Assembly (NCBI GenBank): GCA_020427005.1 | Contig: JAGQOY010000038.1 | Coordinates: forward strand, 1 to 41,990 | From: Planctomycetales bacterium | Lineage (GTDB): Bacteria; Planctomycetota; Planctomycetia; Pirellulales; Pirellulaceae | DNA length: 41,990 bases | Direction: 5' to 3' | Part shown: piece after piece, positions 1-8,906 of the stretch | Layout of the letters: every line of letters starts with the position of its first letter | Numbering within the stretch: the stretch's first letter is position 1 | Notes under the pieces: model-generated | Told to the model about the DNA's origin: nothing | Seen by the model: the letters and a program-made list of their open reading frames with translations, nothing else | Databases searched by the model: none | Made by a program: the position numbers and the translations under genes

Positions 1-3
1 AGC

Positions 4-40
4 CCCTCGCTGACGCTTCGGGTTACTAATTGTCAACAAG
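4..40. repeat. Intergenic repeat copy A (second copy at 34413-34450)
   Basis: A 21-base core at 4-24 matches 34413-34433 with two differences, and both copies end in TCAACAAG after a variable spacer of about 8-9 bases. Two copies in one window, both outside genes, suggest a dispersed intergenic family. The copy here lies just ahead of the first amidohydrolase gene. No protein or mobility function can be read from it. Confidence 0.5.
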
Positions 41-117
41 ATTTTGCAAATCGAGTTTTTCATCGGCCTGCTAGGCCAAAGAATTCCTAGTTTCTAAGAG
101 TTTCCAGAGTGCGTGTC

Positions 118-3100
118 ATGATTGAAAAACGTTTGATATGCCTATTCTTCCTATCGGCATTGATTATTGCTCAGCCGTCGCATGTTGGATGGGCGCAGGT
201 TGGGGTGGCGCCAGACGTTGGCGTACGGTTTCGTCCTCCGACGACTGTTGCGCTAGTGGGTGGAACGATTGTGACCGCACCAGGTGCTGAGCCCAAGGTT
301 GGGACGATAATCATCGCCGAAGAGAAAATACAAGCGATTGGTCATGACGTTACCGTACCTGCAGGAGTCGAAATCATTTCCTGCGAAGGCAAGTTCCTCT
401 ATCCGGCGTTTATCGATGCTTGTGTCGACTGGCCGACCAACACAACAGAACTGGCGGGGGCGTATTGGAATTCCAACATACATCCTGAGTATGAATTGCA
501 CGTAGGGCTGAAGGCGGACGATGCCAAGTTTGCGGCTCTGAGGGATGCTGGAATAGGAATTGCAGCCCTGGTGCCCAATTCCGGATTGATGGCCGGGCAA
601 AGTTGTGTGGTCTCGGTTGATACTTCTAATTGGTCGAAGAGTTTGCTCGTTCCATCTCTATTCCAGCACATGCAACTGTATCCCGATCGGCGTTCGAGAG
701 ATTATCCCAACAGTCCAATGGGGGCTGTAGCGCTAGTTCGGCAAGCTCTCTGGGATGCTGACTGGTATGCACGTGCCTGCCAAGCCGTCGCGTCAGATCC
801 GAGTCTAGAGTCGCCAGAGTACAACGCGGCGCTGGCTGCCCTAGCTACAACCTTGCGTGGCCAACAGACAGTAGTCATCAATGGTGCTAACGAGCAATAT
901 GCGATGCGTGCTGACCGCATTGCTCGTGAATTTTCATTGAAACTCATTATTCGAGGTTCAGGTCGTGAGTATCGACGGCTCGACGATATCGTCAGCACAA
1001 ATCGTACTATTATCATTCCGGTCGCGTTTCCTGCGACTCCCGACGTTGCAACGGCCGAAGCGGTTGTCGATACGACCTTGCAATCGCTTATGCATTGGCG
1101 TTTGGCACCGGAGAATCCTGCTCGGTTGTCAGAAGCAGGAGTGAACTTCGTAATTAGTTCTATGGGACTTGATAAACCTTCAGAGCTTGTAGGCAGTGTT
1201 AGAAAGGCAATCGAACATGGTTTGGATAGCAAGATTGCATTGGCGGCCCTAACAACCCGTCCGGCCAAGCTACTTGGCATTGAGGCTCAAGTTGGCACAT
1301 TGGAAACTGGCAAATTTGCCAACCTAATTATTACCAAAGGTGAGCTGTTTTCCAAAGACTCGAAAATCGAAGAAACCTGGGTGCGGGGAGAGCGATTTGG
1401 CGAGGATTCTGGGCTGGACGAAAACGTTGCAGGAATATGGGAAATTGCCTTTCAGGATAGCACCCTAGGGCGATTAGATTTTCAAATCAGCGGTCAAGCT
1501 AGTTCACTGAAAGGTAAACTTGGAGAACCGGGAAGCTTCGACAAGGTAGCTTCCAAAAAGGATGAGGCCTCTGGTGAAAATGTTTCTGACGCAACAGCGT
1601 CCAAGGACGATCCTGAAGTCGATCCTAAAACTCAGGCGTCTTCTGAAGGAGCTCAACCCGCGGACGCCGATGTGACACAAGAGGACATCGCTGCTGACGA
1701 ATCTGAGCGAGTGAAAGATTCGAAAGGTGAAGCAGCTGCAAAGCTTGTTCAAGTGGACCTGAAAGAGCTCTCATTCGACGGATTTCGTTTAGACAGTAGC
1801 TTTGACGCAACGGAACTTTCCAAGCTTGATGGATTTGCAGATTTGTTAGCAGGAACAACATGGGTGAGTGCTGCACTGGTGTCTGGGGATGAAACACCCA
1901 AGTTACATGGGTTTATTCTGAGTTCGGGGGGCAAACGAATTCCATTCTCGGCCGAGCGTCGACCGGCCGAAAGAAAGGACGAACCCTCAAAACGCGAGTC
2001 AAGCGTAGCAGAGGATCGTGTGGAGTTAGAGGTGAACTATCCGTTGGGTGCCTATGGCCGCAGGCAGCCCCCAGAGCTCGTGCCGAATGTGTTAATACGG
2101 GGTGCAACAATCTGGACCTGTGGCCCAGCTGGCATACTCGAAAACGCAGATATGCTTGTCTGCGATGGAAAGATCAAGGCGGTGGGTAAAGGTTTAGAAA
2201 TTCCCGAGGGAGCGTTGGTGGTTGATGGGCAAGGTATGCATTTGACTCCCGGAATTATCGATTGCCATTCGCACATGGCAACCGATGGTGGCGTCAATGA
2301 GTCGGGGCAGGCGGTCACTGCCGAAGTTCGGATTGGTGACTTTATTGATCCAACCGACATTACCATCTACAGGCAACTGGCAGGCGGAGTGACTACCGCA
2401 AATATTCTGCACGGTTCGGCCAATCCCATCGGCGGGCAGAACCAAGTAATAAAGCTACGTTGGGGAGCCATGGATGATGAGCTCAAAATGAAGGAAGCAC
2501 CAGCAGGCATTAAGTTTGCGCTTGGTGAGAATGTCAAACAAAGTAACTGGAGCGAACCAACTGGACGCTATCCTCAATCGCGCATGGGCGTAGAGCAGAT
2601 CATGGTGGACCGCTTCGATGCAGCTATGGAATATCGCCAGCGTTGGCAAGCCTGGAGTCGTCAGCCATCTGGTTTGCCGCCACGCCGGGATTTGGAATTG
2701 GATGCACTGGGTGAAATCCTGGCTGGAGAGCGATGGGTGCATTGTCATAGTTACCGTCAGGATGAGATCCTGACCGTCCTGCGGACTCTGGAACGTTTTC
2801 ACATTCAGATCGGTACCTTGCAGCACATTCTGGAAGGCTACAAAGTAGCCGAAGCCATAGCAGCTCATGGTGCAACTGCTTCCAGCTTCTCTGACTGGTG
2901 GACATACAAGTTGGAGGTAGTCGATGCCATTCCATACAACGGCGCCCTTATGCACAAGTCTGGGATAGTTGTTAGCTTTAATTCAGATGACGCCGAGTTG
3001 GCAAGGCATTTGAATCATGAGGCAGCGAAAGCTGTCAAGTATGGCGGAGTCGAGCCGAGCGAGGCGCTAAAGTTCGTCACGCTTAATCCGGCTAAGCAAT

Positions 3101-3438
3101 TGCGTATCGACCCTTACGTGGGCTCTCTGGAGCCTGGTAAGCACGCAGATTTTGTGTTGTGGAATAGAAGCCCACTGTCCGCACTGTCCATGTGCATGCA
3201 AACTTGGATTGACGGTCGAAAATACTTTGACCGACAGGAATCGACAGCACAACACGAGGCGGATATGGAACTACATCGTAAGTTGGTTCAAGCTGCTCAA
3301 AAATCTGGCGGTAAGACTCAGCGAGGTGCAGATCAAAGCGATCCATCCTATTGGTGGGTCCGTTTTGATGAGTTTTGCGGTCATAACCATGAGGGTCATG
3401 ACCATATGGTCGATCATTACGACGCACAGGCTAAGTAG
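118..3438 (+). CDS. Exported tandem amidohydrolase, degenerate N-terminal half plus metal-binding C-terminal half
   Basis: About 1106 residues with a Sec signal peptide (basic MIEKR, hydrophobic LICLFFLSALIIA, cleavage near AQ). Two composite amidohydrolase units follow. The first (about residues 40-440) keeps the beta-sandwich entry and a VGTLETGKFANLII ending, but where the HxH metal motif should be it has FIDACVDWP. A linker rich in Asp, Glu, Ser and Lys (about 490-570) leads to the second unit (about 680-1070). That unit has the family's IIDCHSHM metal motif near 714, further His residues near 875 and 903, and an Asp in SFNSDDAEL near 957, so it is probably the only catalytic half. The tail is His-rich (CGHNHEGHDHMVDH). 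The family includes imidazolonepropionase-like and peptidase-like enzymes; the substrate cannot be read. A GTG at 109 is an alternative start; ATG 118 is preferred because the signal peptide begins there. It is probably cotranscribed with the next gene. Confidence 0.85.
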   Translation: MIEKRLICLFFLSALIIAQPSHVGWAQVGVAPDVGVRFRPPTTVALVGGTIVTAPGAEPKVGTIIIAEEKIQAIGHDVTVPAGVEIISCEGKFLYPAFIDACVDWPTNTTELAGAYWNSNIHPEYELHVGLKADDAKFAALRDAGIGIAALVPNSGLMAGQSCVVSVDTSNWSKSLLVPSLFQHMQLYPDRRSRDYPNSPMGAVALVRQALWDADWYARACQAVASDPSLESPEYNAALAALATTLRGQQTVVINGANEQYAMRADRIAREFSLKLIIRGSGREYRRLDDIVSTNRTIIIPVAFPATPDVATAEAVVDTTLQSLMHWRLAPENPARLSEAGVNFVISSMGLDKPSELVGSVRKAIEHGLDSKIALAALTTRPAKLLGIEAQVGTLETGKFANLIITKGELFSKDSKIEETWVRGERFGEDSGLDENVAGIWEIAFQDSTLGRLDFQISGQASSLKGKLGEPGSFDKVASKKDEASGENVSDATASKDDPEVDPKTQASSEGAQPADADVTQEDIAADESERVKDSKGEAAAKLVQVDLKELSFDGFRLDSSFDATELSKLDGFADLLAGTTWVSAALVSGDETPKLHGFILSSGGKRIPFSAERRPAERKDEPSKRESSVAEDRVELEVNYPLGAYGRRQPPELVPNVLIRGATIWTCGPAGILENADMLVCDGKIKAVGKGLEIPEGALVVDGQGMHLTPGIIDCHSHMATDGGVNESGQAVTAEVRIGDFIDPTDITIYRQLAGGVTTANILHGSANPIGGQNQVIKLRWGAMDDELKMKEAPAGIKFALGENVKQSNWSEPTGRYPQSRMGVEQIMVDRFDAAMEYRQRWQAWSRQPSGLPPRRDLELDALGEILAGERWVHCHSYRQDEILTVLRTLERFHIQIGTLQHILEGYKVAEAIAAHGATASSFSDWWTYKLEVVDAIPYNGALMHKSGIVVSFNSDDAELARHLNHEAAKAVKYGGVEPSEALKFVTLNPAKQLRIDPYVGSLEPGKHADFVLWNRSPLSALSMCMQTWIDGRKYFDRQESTAQHEADMELHRKLVQAAQKSGGKTQRGADQSDPSYWWVRFDEFCGHNHEGHDHMVDHYDAQAK

Positions 3439-3512
3439 GCGGATTGGAAATCGCCTTTCAAGATTGCGAAATCATATCGAGTTGAACACTTCATTGTTTG
3501 GGAAAAATCCCT

Positions 3513-4766
3513 ATGAGTTTTATGAATAAGATGTTGGCTTCCGCTTGCCTAAGCGCCATGGTTCTGGTTGTAGTACCGCTCTTTGCTTCTGACCAGATTC
3601 CTGGGAAGCCGCAATCGTCTCCAGTTGCGATCGTGGGTGCGACCATACATACAGTAAGCGGAGATACGATGGTTGGCAGCCTAGTATTTGAGAATGGTCA
3701 GATCACTGCCGTGGGGCCGAGTGTCAATATTCCGGCTGGCACGGAGATTATTCAGGCGGCGGGGAAGCATCTTTTCCCAAGCTTGATTGAGGCTCAAAGT
3801 GACATTGGGTTAACGGAAATAGATTCAATATCTTCTTCAATCGATTCGTCAGAAACAGGTACGTTTAATCCCAATGTGCGATCTGCGGTGGCGTTTAATC
3901 CCGATAGCGAACTAATTCCCGTCGCGCGGGCCAATGGTGTATTGTTGGCTGTTTCGGCTCCTTCGGGTCGACTTCTAGCTGGACGATCGTCATTGATGAT
4001 GCTGGATGGTTGGACGTGGGAAGGTATGTCGCTCTTAGAGGACGTTGGTATGCAACTGCGCTGGCCGGGTCGCGAGTCCGATATACGTGAACTCGATGAA
4101 TTCCTATTGCAGGCCAAGCGTTATGGACAACGGTTGCCAGATCCAACCTCTGGGCGAGATTTGCGATTAGAGGCAATGGCAGGTGTATTGTCGAAGAAGA
4201 TTCCTCTCATTGTGACAGCGAATTCTATTGATGAGATTCACAGTTCGGTTGCCTTTGCGAATAAGCATCAATTGCGCATGATCATTCACGGAGGGGCGCA
4301 AGCTCCAGAGTGTGCCGAATTGCTGCTGAAGTACAATATTCCAGTCATCGTTAGTGGAACCTATCGCACGCCACAGTATAGAAATAGTTCATACGACGAG
4401 TCCTACACGCTGCCCGCGAGATTACATGCTTGCGGTCTGCAGTTCTGCATTTCAGCAGGCAATCGCTTTGGAGCGAGCATGATGCGCAACCTCCCGTACC
4501 ATGCCGCAACGGCTGCGGCATATGGGTTGAATGAAACGGTGGCTTTGCGATCGATTACACTTTCACCGGCTGAAATCTTGGGTGCAAGTGAAAAAGTCGG
4601 TTCCCTGGAAGTAGGAAAGGACGCAACGCTTTTCATTGCTGACGGGGATATCCTGGAGGTGCCAACGCAGGTAGAGCTTGCCTACATCCAAGGACGTGAA
4701 GTGGATTTGAGTAGCAAACACACTCAGTTGTTTCACAAGTACTCTCAGAAATACGGAGCTGAATAA
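3513..4766 (+). CDS. Exported amidohydrolase-like protein lacking the HxH metal motif
   Basis: About 417 residues. ATG 3513 (MSFMNKMLASACL) gives a clean signal peptide ending near LFASDQ; an in-frame TTG lies at 3498. The sequence follows the amidohydrolase composite fold: VAIVGATIHTVSGD at the N-terminus, VGSLEVGKDATLFIADG at the C-terminus, and an internal MIIHGGAQAPE strand. The position of the HxH motif reads LIEAQSDIG, so the usual binuclear or mononuclear metal site is probably absent. It resembles the degenerate first half of the preceding protein and begins 74 bases after it, so the pair probably forms an operon. It may be a non-catalytic partner or have a changed chemistry; that is inference. 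Confidence 0.8.
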   Translation: MSFMNKMLASACLSAMVLVVVPLFASDQIPGKPQSSPVAIVGATIHTVSGDTMVGSLVFENGQITAVGPSVNIPAGTEIIQAAGKHLFPSLIEAQSDIGLTEIDSISSSIDSSETGTFNPNVRSAVAFNPDSELIPVARANGVLLAVSAPSGRLLAGRSSLMMLDGWTWEGMSLLEDVGMQLRWPGRESDIRELDEFLLQAKRYGQRLPDPTSGRDLRLEAMAGVLSKKIPLIVTANSIDEIHSSVAFANKHQLRMIIHGGAQAPECAELLLKYNIPVIVSGTYRTPQYRNSSYDESYTLPARLHACGLQFCISAGNRFGASMMRNLPYHAATAAAYGLNETVALRSITLSPAEILGASEKVGSLEVGKDATLFIADGDILEVPTQVELAYIQGREVDLSSKHTQLFHKYSQKYGAE

Positions 4767-4797
4767 GGGAGTGAGGACAACACCTGCTCCCCCTTTA
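4767..4797. terminator. Candidate bidirectional terminator in a convergent gap
   Basis: The 28-base gap between two convergent stop codons holds an inverted repeat. GGGAG (4767-4771) pairs with CTCCC (4787-4791), and inside it AGG (4774-4776) pairs with CCT (4783-4785) around loop ACAACA. On the plus strand CCTTTATT follows; the minus strand has no clear U-run. It fits a shared terminator, though the U-run is weak. Confidence 0.45.
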
Positions 4798-7700
4798 TTC
4801 CACTCCATCTGACTCCTCATCGAAGTCTTGACCTTCATCCAGTTCATTGACTGGTGGAGGTGTGTTCTCATTTGGCCGAAGCACTAGGCTCTGCATGATC
4901 ATCTTGAGATTCGACAAGGCATCGAAGCCCCAGATCAGTGCCACTAGGAAGGAAGCAACTGTAGCCACCAGACCGATGTTTAAATTGAAACCGTTGATGG
5001 TAATCAAAACACTGCCGACAATTGCACCAATTACGGCTACCGCCAATTTGAGAAAAAGTGTTGTCACGTGACGTTGACGCGCACTTTTGATAATAGCCGT
5101 TCTTGCTGAATTGTTCGCCAATTCGCGCATGGCGGCCAAGTTCTGACTTTTTTCAGGTGCAGTTACACGGGGTAAGTACTTGGATGGGTCGAACGGTTCT
5201 GTAGTTTCAACAGGTAATGGTTGAGTCGTAGCAACGGTATCTTTAGGCTGTGTGTTCACAGTGGGTTTAGGAGTTGACTTTCCGCCAGAGGGTTTTGCTA
5301 GGGGTGTACTATCCCCGCCCCGCATACGCTCCAAGAGCCGTTGCATATAATCTTCGACACTATCCTCTTCATGCGAGTCTTCAGTGATGGGTTCGTCTTC
5401 ATCTTCGTAGGGTCGCGCATCGAGAATGACTTGCTCTGCTTCCTGCTCGACAAACGTCGATTCTTCGGACGGCGAGGCGGCGTCAGGTGGCCCGGTTAGA
5501 TGCTGCAATCTCTCATGAACCTGCGAGAAAGTGCCTTCATCAATGTTGGTCAAAGAAGACTCCGGATTCGACCCTTCGTTTGCCTCGGCAACTTGATTGG
5601 CAGGATCGTATTCTGGATAGTCACCATACGAGAACTCGCCCTGAGATTCCCTAAGTCGAGAGACTAGGTCGCGCTCCTGCGTGTTTTGGCTTCTGCGGGA
5701 ATCATGATCTCCGGCAGAATTCTGGTCGGTCCACCAACTGGGCAATGGCATGTCGGTCGCAGAATTTACGCCGCTGTCGTCGATTTCAGGAGAGTTGGTG
5801 ATTGGATATTTGGGATTGTAGTTATCGTCTGGATCCGAGGAGTCATCGTTTTCAGCATCTCCGTAGTAGGTCGGTGGTGAAACTGCTTCGTCCTGAAAAT
5901 TCCCAAGAGTCGGAAACTGGTCCTCTTCATCGCTTGTCGTGTTAGCAAAAGGTAACTCATGTTCCGTATTCGTTCGGTCCCATATATTAGATTCGACATG
6001 ATAGCGATCCGGCTCTGGATCGAAGATGTTTCCCTCGGTCGGTGCGAGACTATCCGGACCGTTGCCAGAGTTCTCCGCGGGTGCCGACCAATCATCTAGG
6101 GATGATTGGTATGGTAGTTGGTCCTCAATCTCAGGGAACGCCTCATCTGTTTCAGAAAAATGAGGTGGGGCCGAGTATTCATCAACCTGCGGTTCCTCCC
6201 CGTACTCGCTGTTCTCGTAAGCTGGATGGTAGTCGAATGCCTCTTGGCTGTTTGTTGCGTCATTGTCGTAGGAAAACGTAGCGCCATCTTCTCCAGCGAA
6301 CTGATAAGACTGATCCTGCCCCAACGATTGGTCATATTCTTCAGGGAGTACTTCGGGATTTAGACCGGTATTGCTCTGTTCTGATTGATAATCTTCCGGT
6401 CTATAATCCGAGTCAATTTCTTCGAAGGAGTCAGTATTCCATTCGCCGTTGTCATGACTATAGTCCTGGCTGAATTCAGCTGCGTCGGCGGTCGATGTTG
6501 GGATCGATTCAACTTCCGGATATTCTGCCAACTGTTCGCTGGTCCACTCCGAACGGTCAGCGTTTGGTGGTACAGCTGAATTGAAGCCAACAGCAGGTAC
6601 GTATTCTTCAGGGGTGATACCAATTTCCGCTGCGGTTCGATCGGGCACGTGAACTAACGTTTCAATTGCTGAGTGCAATGCTGATAGTTGGTCCTGTACG
6701 CCGGTCCGCCAAATGCTTTCCTGCTCAGATAGATGGGCTTGCCGAGAAGTGAGATCAGCCAGAGCCTGAGAGACAGCAATGATGCCGGTCTGCAGTTGCT
6801 CAATGGCAATGTTCTGTGCAAAATCACTTTCCAAAGGATTGGGTGCGACCAACTCGCCCTGCGTGGATGGCACCAGAGGACGCTGCGCATCGGCAACGAT
6901 TCGCTCGATGGAAAGCAGTTGTGAATTCACATCGCTGATACGTTCTGAAAGTACATCCATGGCTGCAGATTGCTGAGTGAGTAGCTCTTCAACAGCCGGT
7001 GAGAGCGATACCTGCGTGGGGTTTCCGATTGTGGGTTCTCTGAATTCAGCTCCTGTCTGGGCGGAGCTTGGGTCTTGTGGCTCGCATGCTGCGTTTTCTA
7101 GTTTCAAGCCATGGGGATTAGGTGTCGCAGGTTGAGCGCTATGCCGTTTACCCTTTCGCGCTTTTCTTTTACGACGTGACAGCTTGACCTTGCGCGCCTC
7201 GGCCTGCAGCTCTGCGATTGGTTCTAGTATTCCCAGAAGTTGGCTCTCCAAAGGCTCAACGGCACGACGAATGACATCCGAAATCCATTTGGTTTGCGCG
7301 AGAGCATGAGTTTCTTCGCTGCTTGCAGCCTTTTCTTCCTGTCCTCCTGGGTGGCTAGGCGCAATAATAGATTTTCTTCGGACCAGTTCATGTGGGCGAG
7401 CGAGCGTAAACTTCATTCGTCCACTGATTGGTAGGGATTCGATAGGCGTCGTTGAATTGGATTGTTCAACGTGACGAAAGAACTCGAAGCGATGCCCCGC
7501 GATTTCGAATGCACCGCCTCCTTCATTCAGTAGGATCTCATTTGCATTTAGACCGTCTTGACTAACTTTGGGAGCAAGTGCGCGCACCAGAGCATGCTTG
7601 GAACCAATAACGAGTAGAGCATGGTACGGGGCAATACCACTCAGTTCGCAGCGCAGCGCGCAGCTGCGGGCACTGCCAATAGTGCATTTGCTTGATCTTA

Positions 7701-7827
7701 CCAGCCACTGTTGGACAATTTGCCCCAGCTCACTGCGTAACAATACCTTGCCCAGGAGTTGCTGGTTGGTGGTACCTACAACAGTTGGGATTTCACTAAT
7801 GGAGCTCGTGCTAGTATCTGACATCAT
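4795..7827 (-). CDS. FHA-like, coiled, acidic membrane-anchored protein
   Basis: About 1010 residues. Residues about 25-120 resemble an FHA phosphothreonine-binding beta-sandwich (KCTIGSARSCALRCELSG, then PYHALLVIG and LNEGGGAFEIAGHRFEFF), although the consensus Arg/Ser/His positions are only partly recognisable. A strongly basic patch (KLSRRKRKARKGKRH, about 215-230) is followed by heptad-like helical segments. About 400 residues (roughly 430-850) then follow that are rich in Asp, Glu, Ser, Tyr, Pro and Asn and look disordered. Two hydrophobic helices near residues 925-975 (LKLAVAVIGAIVGSVLITI and LVATVASFLVALIWGF) anchor the C-terminus, and an acidic tail ends the protein. No enzyme motif is visible. 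A TTG at 7833 is an alternative start; ATG at 7827 or 7824 is preferred. The gene stands alone and converges on the amidohydrolase pair. A scaffold or phospho-signalling role is inference. Confidence 0.75.
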   Translation of the reverse strand: MMSDTSTSSISEIPTVVGTTNQQLLGKVLLRSELGQIVQQWLVRSSKCTIGSARSCALRCELSGIAPYHALLVIGSKHALVRALAPKVSQDGLNANEILLNEGGGAFEIAGHRFEFFRHVEQSNSTTPIESLPISGRMKFTLARPHELVRRKSIIAPSHPGGQEEKAASSEETHALAQTKWISDVIRRAVEPLESQLLGILEPIAELQAEARKVKLSRRKRKARKGKRHSAQPATPNPHGLKLENAACEPQDPSSAQTGAEFREPTIGNPTQVSLSPAVEELLTQQSAAMDVLSERISDVNSQLLSIERIVADAQRPLVPSTQGELVAPNPLESDFAQNIAIEQLQTGIIAVSQALADLTSRQAHLSEQESIWRTGVQDQLSALHSAIETLVHVPDRTAAEIGITPEEYVPAVGFNSAVPPNADRSEWTSEQLAEYPEVESIPTSTADAAEFSQDYSHDNGEWNTDSFEEIDSDYRPEDYQSEQSNTGLNPEVLPEEYDQSLGQDQSYQFAGEDGATFSYDNDATNSQEAFDYHPAYENSEYGEEPQVDEYSAPPHFSETDEAFPEIEDQLPYQSSLDDWSAPAENSGNGPDSLAPTEGNIFDPEPDRYHVESNIWDRTNTEHELPFANTTSDEEDQFPTLGNFQDEAVSPPTYYGDAENDDSSDPDDNYNPKYPITNSPEIDDSGVNSATDMPLPSWWTDQNSAGDHDSRRSQNTQERDLVSRLRESQGEFSYGDYPEYDPANQVAEANEGSNPESSLTNIDEGTFSQVHERLQHLTGPPDAASPSEESTFVEQEAEQVILDARPYEDEDEPITEDSHEEDSVEDYMQRLLERMRGGDSTPLAKPSGGKSTPKPTVNTQPKDTVATTQPLPVETTEPFDPSKYLPRVTAPEKSQNLAAMRELANNSARTAIIKSARQRHVTTLFLKLAVAVIGAIVGSVLITINGFNLNIGLVATVASFLVALIWGFDALSNLKMIMQSLVLRPNENTPPPVNELDEGQDFDEESDGVE

Positions 7828-8251
7828 GTCCAATACAACTCCAATCCTTCGGTAATGCCTTGTGATTAGTTGATGTGCACAAGCACTGAAGTAGCCGGAA
7901 TGCTAGCGTTACAGGGCAACGATTGGGCATCCACCCGATGATCCGTATCCCCGATGATCCGTATCCATGGATATTCGACGAAAACATGCCATCACGAAAC
8001 GGCTATCGTCTAACGTACACCAGAACTATCAGGCAATAAGATTGAACTGAGATAATCGATATTGCCTGCGCCTCCCTATGCCGAATGTGACATTTGTAAT
8101 AATCTCAGCAGAAAATAATTGGCAATTCGTTAAGAATGGCTCAAGCGACGAATTTGGCGGCTGAAAGCTCATGGAGGCAGCGGTGCGTCGAATTGTAGTT
8201 TTGTTGGTTTGATATTGGTTTGTGCGTTCACAGTCTGAAACGAGTGATAGT
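7828..8251. other. Intergenic region with a 16-bp tandem duplication
   Basis: This 424-base gap lies between divergently read genes, so it probably carries both promoters, but no convincing -35/-10 pair was picked out. It contains a perfect tandem duplication of CCGATGATCCGTATCC at 7935-7950 and 7951-7966. No plausible coding frame was seen. Confidence 0.5.
7935..7966. repeat. Perfect 16-bp direct tandem duplication
   Basis: CCGATGATCCGTATCC occurs twice head to tail without mismatch. It could be a recent slippage event or a doubled regulator site in the divergent promoter region between the FHA-like gene and the methyltransferase gene. Confidence 0.8.
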
Positions 8252-8863
8252 ATGGGGCTACGTTCAATCGATTTGGAGATACCAGATGCTAGTCTGCCTG
8301 GGGACGTGTCAAATTGGATCCTTCAATCACGGCGAAGAATCGAGCTTTATTGGGATTGTTTTCGGGAGCAACCCCTGCCACAGTATGTTGAATGCGATTT
8401 TGAGTACGTGGCACTTGCCATTCGCGAGTGTCTGGAAAAAGAGTTGTTAGACGGTCGTTTGTTCGTGGAATGGGGCTGTGGATTTGCAGTCGTCACAGGT
8501 ATCGCGGCGATCTTGGGATTAGATGCTGTAGGCATTGAGGCCGAAGAATTTCTGTGTGTGGAGGCTGAAAAACTGCTTCAGAAAAACAACATCCATGCGG
8601 AGGTTTGGCACGGGAATTTTCTTCCCCAAGGGGCGCGGAAGTATGCCGAGTGCACAGAACCATTGATATCACTGACGCATAGTATCGAAAGTGCCTATTC
8701 GCGTTACCAAATGGATATCTCAGATTTTGCGATGGTTTTTGCATACCCGTGGCCGGGAGAAGAGCACTTTTTACGGTTAGTTTTCGAGCGTTCGGCACGG
8801 TCCGGTGCATTGCTGTTGATGTTTCGTGGACCAAATCAGATTGAGCTATACCGCCGAACATGA
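8252..8863 (+). CDS. Class I SAM-dependent methyltransferase-like protein
   Basis: About 203 residues from ATG 8252. A GTG at 8222 would add ten residues, but neither start has a strong ribosome site. The core LFVEWGCGFAVVTGIAAILG followed by DAVGIEAE matches motif I (glycine-rich SAM loop) and the acidic end of strand 2 of a Rossmann methyltransferase. AEVWHGNF and DFAMVFAYPWPGEEHF fit later strands, the second resembling the motif IV region. No signal peptide or membrane segment is present, so it is probably cytoplasmic. The substrate cannot be told. It is monocistronic and converges on the ABC ATPase gene 41 bases away. Confidence 0.65.
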   Translation: MGLRSIDLEIPDASLPGDVSNWILQSRRRIELYWDCFREQPLPQYVECDFEYVALAIRECLEKELLDGRLFVEWGCGFAVVTGIAAILGLDAVGIEAEEFLCVEAEKLLQKNNIHAEVWHGNFLPQGARKYAECTEPLISLTHSIESAYSRYQMDISDFAMVFAYPWPGEEHFLRLVFERSARSGALLLMFRGPNQIELYRRT

Positions 8864-8881
8864 GATAGAGTTTTTGATACG

Positions 8882-8906
8882 CCACGGCAAAAAAGAGTGC
8901 CTGGCT
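8882..8906. terminator. Weak hairpin in a convergent gap
   Basis: GCCA (8882-8885) and GGCA (8887-8890) can pair with TGGC (8903-8906) and TGCC (8899-8902) around an A-rich loop. It lies between the convergent methyltransferase and ABC ATPase stop codons. No U-run follows on either strand, so termination is only a suggestion. Confidence 0.25.
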
